Shown: positions 35,551 through 44,920 of the stretch, one piece after another
Layout of the letters: each line of letters begins with the position of its first letter
Numbering within the stretch: the first letter of the stretch is position 1
NCBI GenBank assembly: GCA_040880065.1
Contig: JBBDJE010000059.1
Location: 3,953-67,952 of the forward strand
DNA length: 64,000 bases
From: Abyssibius sp040880065
Lineage (GTDB): Bacteria; Pseudomonadota; Alphaproteobacteria; Rhodobacterales; Rhodobacteraceae
Reading direction: 5' to 3'
Notes under the pieces: generated by a model
Told to the model about the DNA's origin: nothing
The model's database searches: none
The model's input: only the letters and a program-made list of their open reading frames with translations
Program-made: the position numbers and the translations under genes

Positions 35551-37572
35551 ATGAACCCGCTTTTGCAGGATTGGACCGCGCCGTTTGGAATGCCGCCCTT
35601 TGCCAAGATCAGGCCCGAGCATTACGCCGAGGCGTTTGAAGCGGGTTTTGCTGCGGCGCGGGCAGGTATCGAGGCGATTGCCAGCAACCCCGAAGCGCCA
35701 GATTTTGCCAACACGGTGGATGCGCTGGAGCGCGCCGATGCACTGTTGAGCCGCGTATCCGGTGTGTTTGACAATGTTTCGAGCGCCGATAGCAGCCCCG
35801 AATTGCAGGCGCTGGAACGTGATCTGGCCCCCAAACAGGCGCGACTTGCGAGCGAAATCGCCAGCGACAAGCGGCTCTATGCGCGCCTGTCGGCGCTCGA
35901 CGAGCAGCGCGCCGGTTTGGGGTTGAGCGGCGAGCAAGAGGAGGTGCTCAAGCATTATTTGCGCATGTTCCGCCAAGCAGGGGCGCATCTGGCGGCAGAA
36001 CCCGTGGCGCGGCTCAGGGAAATTGCCGAGCGCATGGCCAGCCTTGGCACGCAGTTTTCGCAAAACCTGTTAAAGGACGAGGCGGCGTGGGAATTGCCGC
36101 TTGGCGCTGATGAACTGGCGGGGCTGCCCGATGATCTGGTAGAGGCGCTGGCGGCAGCAGCAACGGAACGCGGGCAGAACGGGCATTGCCTTACGCTGTC
36201 ACGCGCGCTGGTCATGCCGTTTTTGCAATTTTCCAACCGCCGGGATTTGCGCAAGCGCGCCTTTGAGGCGTGGGAAGCGCGCGGGGCGAATGGCGGTGAG
36301 ACCGATAACCGCGCCATTGCCCGCGAGATGCTGGAACTGCGCGCCGAACGCGCGCAGCTTTTGGGCTATGCCTCGTTTGCAGCGCTTCGACTGGAGCCTG
36401 AAATGGCCAAAACCCCCGAAGCGGTGCGTGGCCTGCTTGTCCGCGTGTGGGAGCCCGCGCGCAGCGCGGCCCTGCGCGACGCCACGGCGCTGGCTGAATT
36501 GATGAAAGCCGATGGCGTGCAGGATGATTTGCGCCCATGGGACTGGCGGCGCTACGCAAGCATCTTGCAAAAGCGTGACTTTGATGTCGATGAGAACGAG
36601 GTGAAGCCGTATTTGCAGCTGGATGCGATGATCAAGGCCGCCTTTGACGTTGCCAACCGGCTGTTCGGGCTGGAATTCACGCCGCTTGCCATGCCGCTTT
36701 ACCATGAAGATGCGCGGGCCTGGGAGGTGCGCAAGGGCGCGCGCCATATCGGGGTGTTCATCGGAGACTATTTCGCGCGGCCCGCCAAACGCTCGGGGGC
36801 GTGGTGCTGGCGGTTTCGCACACAGCAGGCGCTTGACGGGCAGGTGCGCCCGATTGTGGTGAATGTGTGCAATTCGGCCAAGCCGCCCAAAGGCAGCCCC
36901 GCATTGCTGACCTTTGACGATGCGCGCACGCTGTTTCATGAATTTGGCCACGCGCTGCACCAGTTGCTTTCAGACGTGACCTATCCCAGTGTTTCGGGCA
37001 CATCGGTGCCGCTGGATTTTGTGGAACTGCCCAGCCAGCTCTTTGAGCATTGGCTGGCAACACCCGATGTGCTGCGTAAATTCGGCCGCCATTACAAAAC
37101 CGGCGCGCCCATGCCCGAAGACCTGATTGCCCGTATCAAGGCGGCTGAAAATTTCAATCAGGGCTTTGCCACGGTCGAATTCATTTCCAGCGCGATGGTC
37201 GATCTTGACCTGCATTCAGGCCCGCCCCCCGCCGACCCGATGCAAGCCCAAGCCGCCACGCTTGATGCGCTGGGAATGCCCGAGGCGATACGCATGCGCC
37301 ACGCCCTGCCGCATTTTGCGCATATCTTTGCCGGTGACGGTTATGCCAGCGGCTACTACTCCTACATGTGGTCGGAAGTGATGGATGCCGATGCGTTTGA
37401 AGCCTTTGAAGAGACGGGCGATGTGTTTGATGCCGCAACCGCAGAACGTTTGCATACGTATATTCTTTCGGCAGGGGGCACACGCCCTGCAGAAGCCGCA
37501 TATACAGCGTTTCGCGGGCGTATGCCTGAGGTTGAGGCTTTGCTACGTGGACGTGGCTTCGCGGTTGAGTAA
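35551..37572 (+). CDS. M3 family oligopeptidase (oligopeptidase A/peptidyl-dipeptidase Dcp type)
   Basis: Zinc metallopeptidase of 673 residues that degrades short peptides in the cytoplasm. The HExxH zinc motif is at His463-His467 (LFHEFGHALHQ), with the downstream glutamate region in FVELPSQLFEHW. GGAG lies upstream of 35551. A longer open frame to 35296 is not supported by similarity. OpdA and Dcp cannot be separated with certainty. Confidence 0.9.
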   Translation: MNPLLQDWTAPFGMPPFAKIRPEHYAEAFEAGFAAARAGIEAIASNPEAPDFANTVDALERADALLSRVSGVFDNVSSADSSPELQALERDLAPKQARLASEIASDKRLYARLSALDEQRAGLGLSGEQEEVLKHYLRMFRQAGAHLAAEPVARLREIAERMASLGTQFSQNLLKDEAAWELPLGADELAGLPDDLVEALAAAATERGQNGHCLTLSRALVMPFLQFSNRRDLRKRAFEAWEARGANGGETDNRAIAREMLELRAERAQLLGYASFAALRLEPEMAKTPEAVRGLLVRVWEPARSAALRDATALAELMKADGVQDDLRPWDWRRYASILQKRDFDVDENEVKPYLQLDAMIKAAFDVANRLFGLEFTPLAMPLYHEDARAWEVRKGARHIGVFIGDYFARPAKRSGAWCWRFRTQQALDGQVRPIVVNVCNSAKPPKGSPALLTFDDARTLFHEFGHALHQLLSDVTYPSVSGTSVPLDFVELPSQLFEHWLATPDVLRKFGRHYKTGAPMPEDLIARIKAAENFNQGFATVEFISSAMVDLDLHSGPPPADPMQAQAATLDALGMPEAIRMRHALPHFAHIFAGDGYASGYYSYMWSEVMDADAFEAFEETGDVFDAATAERLHTYILSAGGTRPAEAAYTAFRGRMPEVEALLRGRGFAVE

Positions 37573-37779
37573 AAACTACTGTGCGGTAAAAAAAAGTGAA
37601 AGCGCTGCAAATTTCCTCGGGTTATCATATAATTACGCGTTGCTTCATTTCGCTGAGTGCTCTAAAAATCAGCGGTGCGAGCTGGTGTTCATTCGCGTAA
37701 ATATTAGTCTAAGACTGGTAAGTGTGGTAATATGATGGTGCCCGTCTCTAATTTGGCTTTACTGTAGGAGACAGTGAGA
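37573..37779. promoter_or_regulatory. AT-rich upstream region of mucR
   Basis: About 207 bp of clearly AT-richer DNA with many TA steps and A/T runs (for example near 37590-37598 and 37625-37640). MucR proteins bind AT-rich, T-A-containing DNA and commonly repress their own genes, so this is a plausible autoregulatory site. No precise operator or promoter boxes can be defined. Confidence 0.4.
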
Positions 37780-38220
37780 ATGGTTGAAGAAACAAGTGCT
37801 CCGGACACGCTGGAACTACTGGCCATGACGACCGATGTTGTGGTGTCGTTTGCGTCAAAGAACGCAATGGCGGCCGCAGACGTGCCCGACATGATTGCTA
37901 GCGTCTTTGCAAAATTCAAACAATTAGCCGAAGGTGAACTAAGCGCACCTGAAGAAGAGCTTGTGCCGGCTGTGCCGATCAAGAAGTCTATCACGCGCGA
38001 CTACATCATCTGTCTTGAAGACGGCAAAAAGCTGAAAATGCTGCGCCGCCATCTTTCCTCGGCCTATGATATGACGCCTGAGCAGTATAGGGAAAAATGG
38101 GGCCTGAAGCCCGATTATCCGATGGTGGCACCCGCCTATGCCGAACTGCGCCAGCAACTGGCCAAGAAAATCGGCCTTGGCCGCAAGGGTAAGGGGCGCC
38201 CGCGCAAACCAAAAGCCTGA
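37780..38220 (+). CDS. mucR: MucR/Ros family zinc-finger transcriptional regulator
   Basis: A 146-residue DNA-binding protein. The zinc finger reads IICLEDGKKLKMLRRHLSSAYDMTPEQYREKW (split: IICLEDGKKLKMLRRHL, then SSAYDMTPEQYREKW), with Cys-Asp-His ligands typical of MucR rather than two cysteines. The N-terminal acidic helix mediates oligomerisation in the family. A basic tail (KGKGRPRKPKA) may add DNA contacts. MucR proteins act as nucleoid-type repressors of surface, motility and virulence genes. The start at 37780 suits TAGGAG at 37765-37770; an upstream GTG is too close to it. Confidence 0.92.
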   Translation: MVEETSAPDTLELLAMTTDVVVSFASKNAMAAADVPDMIASVFAKFKQLAEGELSAPEEELVPAVPIKKSITRDYIICLEDGKKLKMLRRHLSSAYDMTPEQYREKWGLKPDYPMVAPAYAELRQQLAKKIGLGRKGKGRPRKPKA

Positions 38221-38258
38221 TGCGGAATTGCCTCGCGCCCGAATTGGGCGTATAGCAG

Positions 38259-38285
38259 CGGCGCGGGAAAATCCGCGCCGTTTTT
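38259..38285 (+). terminator. Rho-independent terminator after mucR
   Basis: CGGCGCGG (38259-38266) pairs with CCGCGCCG (38273-38280) around a short AAAA-containing loop, followed by TTTTT. It closes mucR 38 bp after its stop and just before miaB. Confidence 0.85.
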
Positions 38286-38300
38286 GTTTTGGGAACCCAC

Positions 38301-39623
38301 ATGTCTGCGCCGAAAAAGCTGTTTGTCAAAACCTGGGGCTGTCAGATGAATGTCTATGACAGCGAGCGCATGGCCGAAGCCATGGGCGCATCGGGCTATG
38401 TGGCGACCGATAGCGCCGATGATGCGGATATGATTCTGCTGAACACCTGCCATATTCGTGAAAAAGCCAGCGAGAAGATGTATTCCGAGCTTGGCCGACT
38501 GAAAGAGCATAAAATTGCGCGGCCTGCGGTAAAAATTGGCGTGGCGGGCTGCGTGGCACAAGCCGAGGGTGAAGAGATCATCCGCCGCCAGCCGATGGTT
38601 GATGTGGTGGTTGGCCCGCAAGCCTATCACCGCTTGCCCGATATGGTGGCGCGCAGCGGTAACGGTGCCAAGATCGTCGATACCGAGTTTCCGCAAGAAG
38701 ACAAGTTTACGCACCTGCCGCGCGGCCCCAAAGCCCGCCGTGCGCCCGCCGCATTTTTGACCGTGCAAGAAGGCTGCGACAAGTTTTGCGCCTTTTGTGT
38801 TGTGCCCTATACGCGCGGTGCCGAAGTTTCCCGCCCCGTTGCGCGCATTGTAGCCGAAGCGCGTGATCTGGTGGAGCGCGGCGTGGTCGAGCTGACCTTG
38901 CTTGGCCAGAATGTTAACGCCTATCATGGTGCCGGTGCTGATGGCGCGGCGTGGTCTTTGGCGCAACTGGTGCGCGAATTGGCCAAACTCGACGGGCTGG
39001 AACGGTTGCGCTACACCACCAGCCACCCCAATGACATGAGCGAGGATCTCTACGCCGCGCATGCCGAACTTGGCAAGCTGATGCCGTATCTGCACCTGCC
39101 GGTGCAGTCGGGCAGTGACAAGATTCTGAAGGCCATGAACCGCCGCCACACGGCTGAAAGCTATATGAAGGTGATCGAGCGCATGCGCGCCGCGCGCCCG
39201 GATATGGCGTTGTCGGGTGATTTCATCGTTGGGTTCCCCGGTGAAACAGATGAAGATTTTGCCGATACAATGGCGTTGGTCAAAGCCGTTGGCTACGGCT
39301 CGGCGTTCAGCTTCAAATATTCGCCCCGCCCGGGCACGCCGGCTGCAGGGCGCGAACTCGTGCCCGATGATGTGGCGCATGAGCGGTTGCTTACGCTGCA
39401 AGCGCAGATCACCGCCGACCAGTTTGCCTTTCAAACCAGCATGATCGGCCGCACCTTGCCGGTTCTGGTGGAAAAAATCGGCCGCAAGCCCGGGCAGGTG
39501 ATAGGCAAGTCGCCCTACCTGCATGCCGTGCATTTTGAAGCCCCTGCCGATTCGATTGGCCGGATCCTGCCTGCGCGAATAGTCGCCAGCGAAAAGAATT
39601 CGCTGACCGGTCAGGCAGTTTAA
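38301..39623 (+). CDS. miaB: tRNA-2-methylthio-N6-dimethylallyladenosine synthase MiaB
   Basis: Radical-SAM methylthiotransferase that adds the 2-methylthio group to i6A37 in tRNAs reading UNN codons. The 440-residue product has the N-terminal UPF0004 domain (KTWGCQMNVYDSERM, LNTCHIREKA, VAGCVAQ supplying one cluster's cysteines), the radical-SAM CDKFCAFC motif and a C-terminal TRAM domain. I use ATG at 38301; a TTG at 38289 would add four residues. It precedes phoH-ybeY-corC-lnt, a conserved order. Confidence 0.96.
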   Translation: MSAPKKLFVKTWGCQMNVYDSERMAEAMGASGYVATDSADDADMILLNTCHIREKASEKMYSELGRLKEHKIARPAVKIGVAGCVAQAEGEEIIRRQPMVDVVVGPQAYHRLPDMVARSGNGAKIVDTEFPQEDKFTHLPRGPKARRAPAAFLTVQEGCDKFCAFCVVPYTRGAEVSRPVARIVAEARDLVERGVVELTLLGQNVNAYHGAGADGAAWSLAQLVRELAKLDGLERLRYTTSHPNDMSEDLYAAHAELGKLMPYLHLPVQSGSDKILKAMNRRHTAESYMKVIERMRAARPDMALSGDFIVGFPGETDEDFADTMALVKAVGYGSAFSFKYSPRPGTPAAGRELVPDDVAHERLLTLQAQITADQFAFQTSMIGRTLPVLVEKIGRKPGQVIGKSPYLHAVHFEAPADSIGRILPARIVASEKNSLTGQAV

Positions 39624-39707
39624 CACAATATTCACGAAAGAGCGGCTTGCCAGACGCATGATGTTGAGGCACGCTAAGCTATATTTCGCAAAAGGACCCC
39701 TTCGCCT

Positions 39708-40724
39708 TTGACACAGCATGATATGTCGATTCAATCGCCGCCAGCACCGGATGAAACCGCGCTGACATTCCCTGACAACCGGCTGCTGATCGACCTGTGT
39801 GGCGAGTTGGATTCCAACCTTACCCGCGTTGAAACAGGCCATGATGTGCAGATCGTGCGGCGCGGCAATGTGATTGTGCTGCATGGTGCACCTGCCGCGC
39901 GGCGCATGGCGGCGGCCACCTTGCAGGGGCTTTATGCGCGCCTGCGCGCCGGGCGTGTGGTGGAGCCGGGCGATGTTGATGCTGCCATCCGCATGCAGGG
40001 CGAGGTGTTTGAAGCGCCCATAAGCTCGGAGCAGATCGAAATGTTCTCCGGCGGTGCGCTGGAAATACGCACGCGCAAACGGGTTGTCGAGCCGCGCACG
40101 CAAACGCAAAAGCTCTATGTCAAATCGCTGTTTGACCATGAACTGGTTTTCGGGCTTGGTCCGGCTGGCACCGGCAAAACCTATCTGGCTGTCGCCGCCG
40201 CTGTTTCAATGTTCATCGAGGGCCGGGTTGACCGCATTATCCTGAGCCGGCCCGCCGTTGAGGCAGGCGAACGGCTTGGCTTTCTGCCCGGCGACATGAA
40301 GGAAAAAGTCGACCCCTATATGCAGCCGCTTTACGACGCGCTGAATGATTTCATCCCCGGCAAGCAGCTTGGCCGGATGATGGAGGAAAAGCAGATCGAG
40401 ATTGCGCCGCTGGCCTTCATGCGCGGGCGCACCTTGTCCAACGCTTTTGTTGTGCTTGACGAGGCACAAAACACGACAACCATGCAAATGAAAATGTTTC
40501 TTACCCGGCTTGGTGAAGGCTCGCGCATGGCGATTACCGGCGACCCGACCCAGATTGACCTGCCGCGCGGCGTGACCAGCGGCCTGGTTGAAGCCGAGCA
40601 GGTTTTGGCGGGCGTCAAGGGCGTGGGCATGACCCATTTCACCGCTGATGATGTGGTGCGCCATCCGATGGTGGCCCGCATCATCAAAGCCTATGACGCT
40701 GCCGCACACCGTTCCAATGCCTGA
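39708..40724 (+). CDS. PhoH family protein (predicted RNA-linked ATPase, YbeZ type)
   Basis: A 338-residue P-loop protein of the PhoH/YbeZ family, linked to YbeY and RNA metabolism. Walker A is GPAGTGKTYLAV and the Walker B region is FVVLDEAQNTTTMQMKMFLTRLG (split: FVVLDEAQNTTT, MQMKMFLTRLG). An N-terminal KH-like region precedes the ATPase. The start is probably TTG at 39708 after AAAGGA, but ATG at 39723 is also possible. The stop overlaps ybeY by 8 bp. Confidence 0.93.
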   Translation: MTQHDMSIQSPPAPDETALTFPDNRLLIDLCGELDSNLTRVETGHDVQIVRRGNVIVLHGAPAARRMAAATLQGLYARLRAGRVVEPGDVDAAIRMQGEVFEAPISSEQIEMFSGGALEIRTRKRVVEPRTQTQKLYVKSLFDHELVFGLGPAGTGKTYLAVAAAVSMFIEGRVDRIILSRPAVEAGERLGFLPGDMKEKVDPYMQPLYDALNDFIPGKQLGRMMEEKQIEIAPLAFMRGRTLSNAFVVLDEAQNTTTMQMKMFLTRLGEGSRMAITGDPTQIDLPRGVTSGLVEAEQVLAGVKGVGMTHFTADDVVRHPMVARIIKAYDAAAHRSNA

Positions 40725-41202
40725 CATTGCCGATTGTGTTATTGAAGATGCGCGCTGGGACGGGTGCAATCTGGCTGTGATTGCCGAGCGTGCAACCCGC
40801 GCCGCTTTAGCGATTTGCGCGCTGCAGGGCGAAGATTGGGAAGCTGCCATTCTGGCGTGCGATGATGCACGCATCGCCACGCTCAACGGTGATTTTCGCG
40901 GCAAACCTGTGGCGACGAACGTGCTGTCATGGCCTGCGCAAGCCCTAGCGCCAAGCGCGCCGGGCGAAGAACCGCTGCCGCCCGAAGGGCCGGAATTGGG
41001 CGATATTGCAATTGCCTTTGAAACCTGCGAAGGCGAGGCGCGCGATCAGGGCATTGAATTTGCAGCCCATGTGGCCCATCTGATCGTTCATGCCGTGTTA
41101 CATTTATTGGGATACGACCATATTGAAGATGCGGATGCCACGGTGATGGAAGGGCTTGAAATTAAGGCTCTTGCCAGCATGGGCATTCAAAATCCATATT
41201 AG
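40717..41202 (+). CDS. ybeY: Endoribonuclease/rRNA maturation factor YbeY
   Basis: Metal-dependent single-strand endoribonuclease needed for 16S rRNA 3' processing and ribosome quality control. The 161-residue product has the zinc-site motif HLIVHAVLHLLGYDH. The start at 40717 lies inside the last codons of phoH, giving coupled translation. The coupling of phoH and ybeY is conserved widely. Confidence 0.95.
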   Translation: MPDIADCVIEDARWDGCNLAVIAERATRAALAICALQGEDWEAAILACDDARIATLNGDFRGKPVATNVLSWPAQALAPSAPGEEPLPPEGPELGDIAIAFETCEGEARDQGIEFAAHVAHLIVHAVLHLLGYDHIEDADATVMEGLEIKALASMGIQNPY

Positions 41203-41242
41203 TCAGATGCAGGAAGTGCATCGCATTTCGGATTAGGGAGTC

Positions 41243-42148
41243 ATGAGCAGTCATTCGGACACAAGTCCACCAGAACCGGGCGACGCGCCCGAACCTCACA
41301 GTTACGATAGCGAAAGTTACGGTGACGAAGGACGCCCCGGCCTGTTCCAGCGCCTTTTCGGGCGCAGCGGCGAGGCCGAAGAGTCTGGCCATGGCGCGGC
41401 GGAATCACGGGCCCAAACCCTTGAAATGCAGGGCAATTTGCGCAAGCTGCATTCGCGGCGGGTTGATGATATTGCCGTTCCTAAGGCCGATATCATTGCC
41501 GTTTCCAATACAGCCACGCTGGCCGAAATCGTCGAAGTGTTTCGCGATTCCACGCTCACGCGCCTGCCGGTTTTTGCCGATACGCTGGATGAACCGCTTG
41601 GCCTGATCCACCTTAAAGATCTGGCGCTGACCCATGGTTTCGGCAAATCGGGCAAGTTTGACCTTGCCGCGCTTATCCGCCCGCTGATTTACGCACCACC
41701 CTCTATGCCCGTGGCCGTGCTGTTACAACGCATGCAAAGCGAGCGTGTGCATATGGCACTGGTGATAGACGAATACGGTGGCGTTGACGGGTTGGTGACG
41801 ATTGAAGACGTCCTTGAAGAAATCGTTGGCGACATCATCGACGAGCATGACGAGGAAGAAGTCGCGCTCTGGGTTGAAGAACGCCCCGGCGTTTACCTTG
41901 CACAGGCCCGCGCCCCGCTTGACGAGTTTGAAGCCGCAGCCGGGGTGGATTTGCTGCCAGCCGAGCTCGATGAGGAAATTGACACACTTGGCGGCATCGT
42001 CGTCAAACTCACCGGCCGCGTGCCCGTGCGTGGCGAAATAGTCCGCGACGAGGCGGGCCACGAGTTTGAAGTTGTCGAGGCCGACCCGCGGCGCATCAAA
42101 CGCTTGCGGATAACGCTTTCAGGTGCGGCGCGCACAGCGGCGGAATGA
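41243..42148 (+). CDS. CorC/HlyC family protein with CBS pair
   Basis: A 301-residue cytoplasmic protein. An acidic, low-complexity N-terminus (about 1-60) leads to two CBS domains (about 70-195, including VDDIAVPKADIIAV and LVIDEYGGVDGLVTIEDVLE) and a CorC_HlyC transporter-associated domain (about 210-295). It has no membrane segment, so it is the soluble CorC/YbeX type linked to magnesium and cobalt handling and ribosome maturation. It overlaps lnt by 4 bp. Confidence 0.9.
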   Translation: MSSHSDTSPPEPGDAPEPHSYDSESYGDEGRPGLFQRLFGRSGEAEESGHGAAESRAQTLEMQGNLRKLHSRRVDDIAVPKADIIAVSNTATLAEIVEVFRDSTLTRLPVFADTLDEPLGLIHLKDLALTHGFGKSGKFDLAALIRPLIYAPPSMPVAVLLQRMQSERVHMALVIDEYGGVDGLVTIEDVLEEIVGDIIDEHDEEEVALWVEERPGVYLAQARAPLDEFEAAAGVDLLPAELDEEIDTLGGIVVKLTGRVPVRGEIVRDEAGHEFEVVEADPRRIKRLRITLSGAARTAAE

Positions 42149-43629
42149 TCGAGAAAATCTTGCATCAGCGCGGCTGGCGGCTTGCGCTGATGGCACTGGT
42201 GCTTGGTGCGGTTCTGGCGTTGGCATTGCAGCCGTTCAACCTTGCGCTGGTCAACCTTGTTGTGTTGCCGGCCCTTGTGGCGCTGCTTGCGCCGCAGCGC
42301 GGGCGCTTTTGGCGGGGCTTTGGGCTTGGCTGGTTTGTGGGGCTTGGCTATTTCGCAGTTGCGCTGCACTGGATTGTCGAGCCTTTTCTGGTTGATGTTG
42401 TGCGCACCGGCTGGCTTGCGCCCTTTGGCATTATCGGCATGGCGGGCGGCATGGCGCTGTTCTGGGCGCTGGCATTCGGGCTAGCCGTGCGCGTGGCCAA
42501 GGGCACGGCGCGCGATGCGCTGGCGCTGGCCGCCATTTGGGGCGCGGTGGAACTGGCGCGCGGCTATGTGCTCACGGGCTTTCCATGGGCGCAACTGGCG
42601 CAAGGCTTACTCGATACGCCGCTGGCGCAATGGGTGGCCTATATCGGCGCGCCGGGGCTTGGCGCGATGGTCATGCTTGGCGCTGGGCTTTTGGCCTTCC
42701 GCTCGAGCTTTCTGGCCGGGCTGACAATGCTGCTGATCATGGGCGCGGTGGGTATCATGCGCGATGCGGGTGATACCCCGGCTGAACCCGGCGTTATCCT
42801 GCGCCTTGTGCAACCCAATGCCAGCCAGCAGGAAAAATGGCGCCCCGACCGGATATTTGATTTCTACATGCGCCAGATCGAGATGACAGGCGCAGGTATG
42901 CGCCCCGATCTGGTAATCTGGCCAGAAGCCGCCATAGCCTATTTACCCGCAGAAGATGCGCAACTGCGCGCCGAGATTGCCGCCGCCGGGCGCGGCAGCC
43001 CGGTTATTCTGGGGGCCGTGCGGCGCGATAACAGCGGCATTTACAACGCGCTGTTTGCGATTGATGCGCAGGCCGACATCATCGCAACCTATGACAAGCT
43101 GCGCCTTGCCCCCTTTGGCGAATACATGCCGTTCAACGATTTTTTCAACAGCATCGGCATTTCCGGCCTTGCCGATATTATCGGCGGTGGCGCGCAACAT
43201 GGCACGGCAACCGGCCCGATCACGCTGGAGGGCCTGCCCCCGTTTCTGCCGCTGATCTGTTATGAAGCGATTTTTCCGCAAGCCGCCAGCACGCATCCGC
43301 GCCCCGCCTGGCTTTTGCAAATCACCAATGACGGCTGGTTTGGCACCTTTTCAGGCCCCTACCAGCACCTTGCCCAAGCCCGCCTGAGGGCGATCGAGCA
43401 AGGCCTGCCGCTGGCCCGCGTCGCTAATACCGGTGTTTCTGCAATGATTGATGCGCGCGGCCATATCCGCGCGGAAACCCGGCTGGGTGAGATGGCCGCG
43501 CTGGATGCGCGCCTGCCCGGCGCATTGCCCCCCACGCTTTACAGCCTTACCGGCGATTGGCCGGTGGCGCTTTTGCTTTGCGTTTTTGCGGCGTTTTTCG
43601 CGGTCAGGCGTCCGCGCTTTGCGGCCTGA
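42145..43629 (+). CDS. lnt: Apolipoprotein N-acyltransferase Lnt
   Basis: Adds the third acyl chain to the N-terminal cysteine of outer-membrane lipoproteins. The 494-residue product has about six N-terminal membrane segments and a periplasmic nitrilase-like domain with the catalytic triad Glu261 (WPEAAIAYLP), Lys318 (DKLRLAPFGEYMPF) and Cys372 (LPLICYEAIFP), followed by a last membrane segment. It closes the miaB-phoH-ybeY-corC-lnt block. Confidence 0.95.
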   Translation: MIEKILHQRGWRLALMALVLGAVLALALQPFNLALVNLVVLPALVALLAPQRGRFWRGFGLGWFVGLGYFAVALHWIVEPFLVDVVRTGWLAPFGIIGMAGGMALFWALAFGLAVRVAKGTARDALALAAIWGAVELARGYVLTGFPWAQLAQGLLDTPLAQWVAYIGAPGLGAMVMLGAGLLAFRSSFLAGLTMLLIMGAVGIMRDAGDTPAEPGVILRLVQPNASQQEKWRPDRIFDFYMRQIEMTGAGMRPDLVIWPEAAIAYLPAEDAQLRAEIAAAGRGSPVILGAVRRDNSGIYNALFAIDAQADIIATYDKLRLAPFGEYMPFNDFFNSIGISGLADIIGGGAQHGTATGPITLEGLPPFLPLICYEAIFPQAASTHPRPAWLLQITNDGWFGTFSGPYQHLAQARLRAIEQGLPLARVANTGVSAMIDARGHIRAETRLGEMAALDARLPGALPPTLYSLTGDWPVALLLCVFAAFFAVRRPRFAA

Positions 43630-43693
43630 CTTCGGCGTGACCATCCTTTCCCATTGACCCGCCCCCACAACTATCGGTAATGCAAGTTATTCT

Positions 43694-43741
43694 ACCGTGC
43701 ACAACGGCTTCCTGGCGTGCGGCGGTTAACCCAATGGAGCG
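43694..43741 (+). promoter_or_regulatory. SAM/SAH riboswitch upstream of metK
   Basis: The stretch CACAACGGCTTCCTGGCGTG (43700-43719) followed by AATGGAGC (43733-43740) reproduces the core of the SAM/SAH riboswitch class as I recall it, a class described mainly upstream of metK in Rhodobacterales. The stem pairs ACCGTGCAC (43694-43702) with the GTGCG...CGGT side with one bulged G. The loop GCTTCC can pair with GGAGC, which contains the metK ribosome site (GGAG 43736-43739, five bases before ATG). Ligand binding would hide that site and turn down SAM synthesis. Confidence 0.88.
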
Positions 43742-43744
43742 TTT

Positions 43745-44911
43745 ATGTCCCGTCAGAACTATATTTTCACCTCGGAATCCGTATCCGAGGGGCACCCTGA
43801 TAAGGTGTGCGACCGTATCTCCGATGCCATTCTGGATGCGTTTCTGTCCGAAGAGCCGAATGCGCGTGTGGCCTGTGAAACCTTTGCCACAACCAATAAC
43901 GTTGTTGTCGGCGGCGAGGTCGGGCTGAGCAGCAGGGACAAGCTTGAAACCTATATGGGCAAGATCGACGGGATCGTACGCGACTGCGTGCGCGATATCG
44001 GCTACGAGCAGGAGAAGTTCCACTGGAACACGCTGACGGTGCAAAACATGCTGCACGCCCAATCGGCGCATATTGCGCAAGGCGTAGATCGCGATGGCGC
44101 GGGTGATCAGGGCATCATGTTCGGCTTTGCGGTAGATGAAACGCCCGAGTTGATGCCCGCCCCGATTCTGTATGCGCATGCGATTTTGCGCAAGCTGGCC
44201 GAGGCGCGCAAATCGGGCGCCGAGCCAACCTTGGGGCCGGATGCCAAAAGCCAGCTCAGCCTGCGCTACGAGAATGGCAAACCGGTCGAGGTGACTTCGC
44301 TTGTTCTGTCCACCCAGCACGCGCATGAGGACCAGACAAGCGATGATATCCGTGCGATTGTCGAACCCTATATCCGGCAGGTTCTGCCCGATGGCTGGCT
44401 GACCGAGGCGACCGAATGGTGGGTGAACCCGACTGGCAAATTCGTAATCGGTGGCCCCGATGGCGATGCCGGGCTGACCGGGCGCAAGATTATTGTCGAT
44501 ACTTACGGTGGCGCTGCCCCGCATGGTGGTGGGGCGTTTTCAGGCAAAGACCCGACCAAGGTCGACCGCTCCGCCGCTTATGCCGCACGCTATCTGGCTA
44601 AAAACGTGGTGGCAGCTGGCATGGCGACGCGCTGCACAATCCAGTTGAGCTATGCCATTGGCGTGGCCAAGCCTTTGTCGATTTACGCCGATACGCATGG
44701 CACCGGCGAGGTGCATGAGTCCGAGATCGAGCGCGCCGTAGCCCGCGCGATGGACCTGACCCCGCGCGGCATTCGCACGCATCTTGAGCTTGACCGCCCG
44801 ATTTATGCACGCACCGCTGCCTATGGCCATTTTGGTCGCGCGCCAGAAGCCGATGGCGGCTTTAGCTGGGAGCGGACCGATCTGGCCGCTGCACTGAAAG
44901 CTGCGCTCTAG
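43745..44911 (+). CDS. metK: S-adenosylmethionine synthetase MetK
   Basis: Makes S-adenosylmethionine from methionine and ATP. The 388-residue product begins MSRQNYIFTSESVSEGHPDKVCDRISDA (split: NYIFTSESVSEGHPDK), the methionine/ATP signature, and includes GAGDQGIMFGFA and GGAFSGKDPTKVDRSAAY for the pyrophosphate site. It is preceded by a SAM/SAH riboswitch covering its ribosome-binding site. trmB, a SAM-using methyltransferase, follows after a folded spacer. Confidence 0.97.
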   Translation: MSRQNYIFTSESVSEGHPDKVCDRISDAILDAFLSEEPNARVACETFATTNNVVVGGEVGLSSRDKLETYMGKIDGIVRDCVRDIGYEQEKFHWNTLTVQNMLHAQSAHIAQGVDRDGAGDQGIMFGFAVDETPELMPAPILYAHAILRKLAEARKSGAEPTLGPDAKSQLSLRYENGKPVEVTSLVLSTQHAHEDQTSDDIRAIVEPYIRQVLPDGWLTEATEWWVNPTGKFVIGGPDGDAGLTGRKIIVDTYGGAAPHGGGAFSGKDPTKVDRSAAYAARYLAKNVVAAGMATRCTIQLSYAIGVAKPLSIYADTHGTGEVHESEIERAVARAMDLTPRGIRTHLELDRPIYARTAAYGHFGRAPEADGGFSWERTDLAAALKAAL

Positions 44912-44920
44912 TCCGCAATT

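Noticed and set aside
38136..40139. 667-residue minus-strand frame opposite miaB and phoH
   Set aside because: It spans the antisense of two conserved genes and a terminator and has no recognisable domain.
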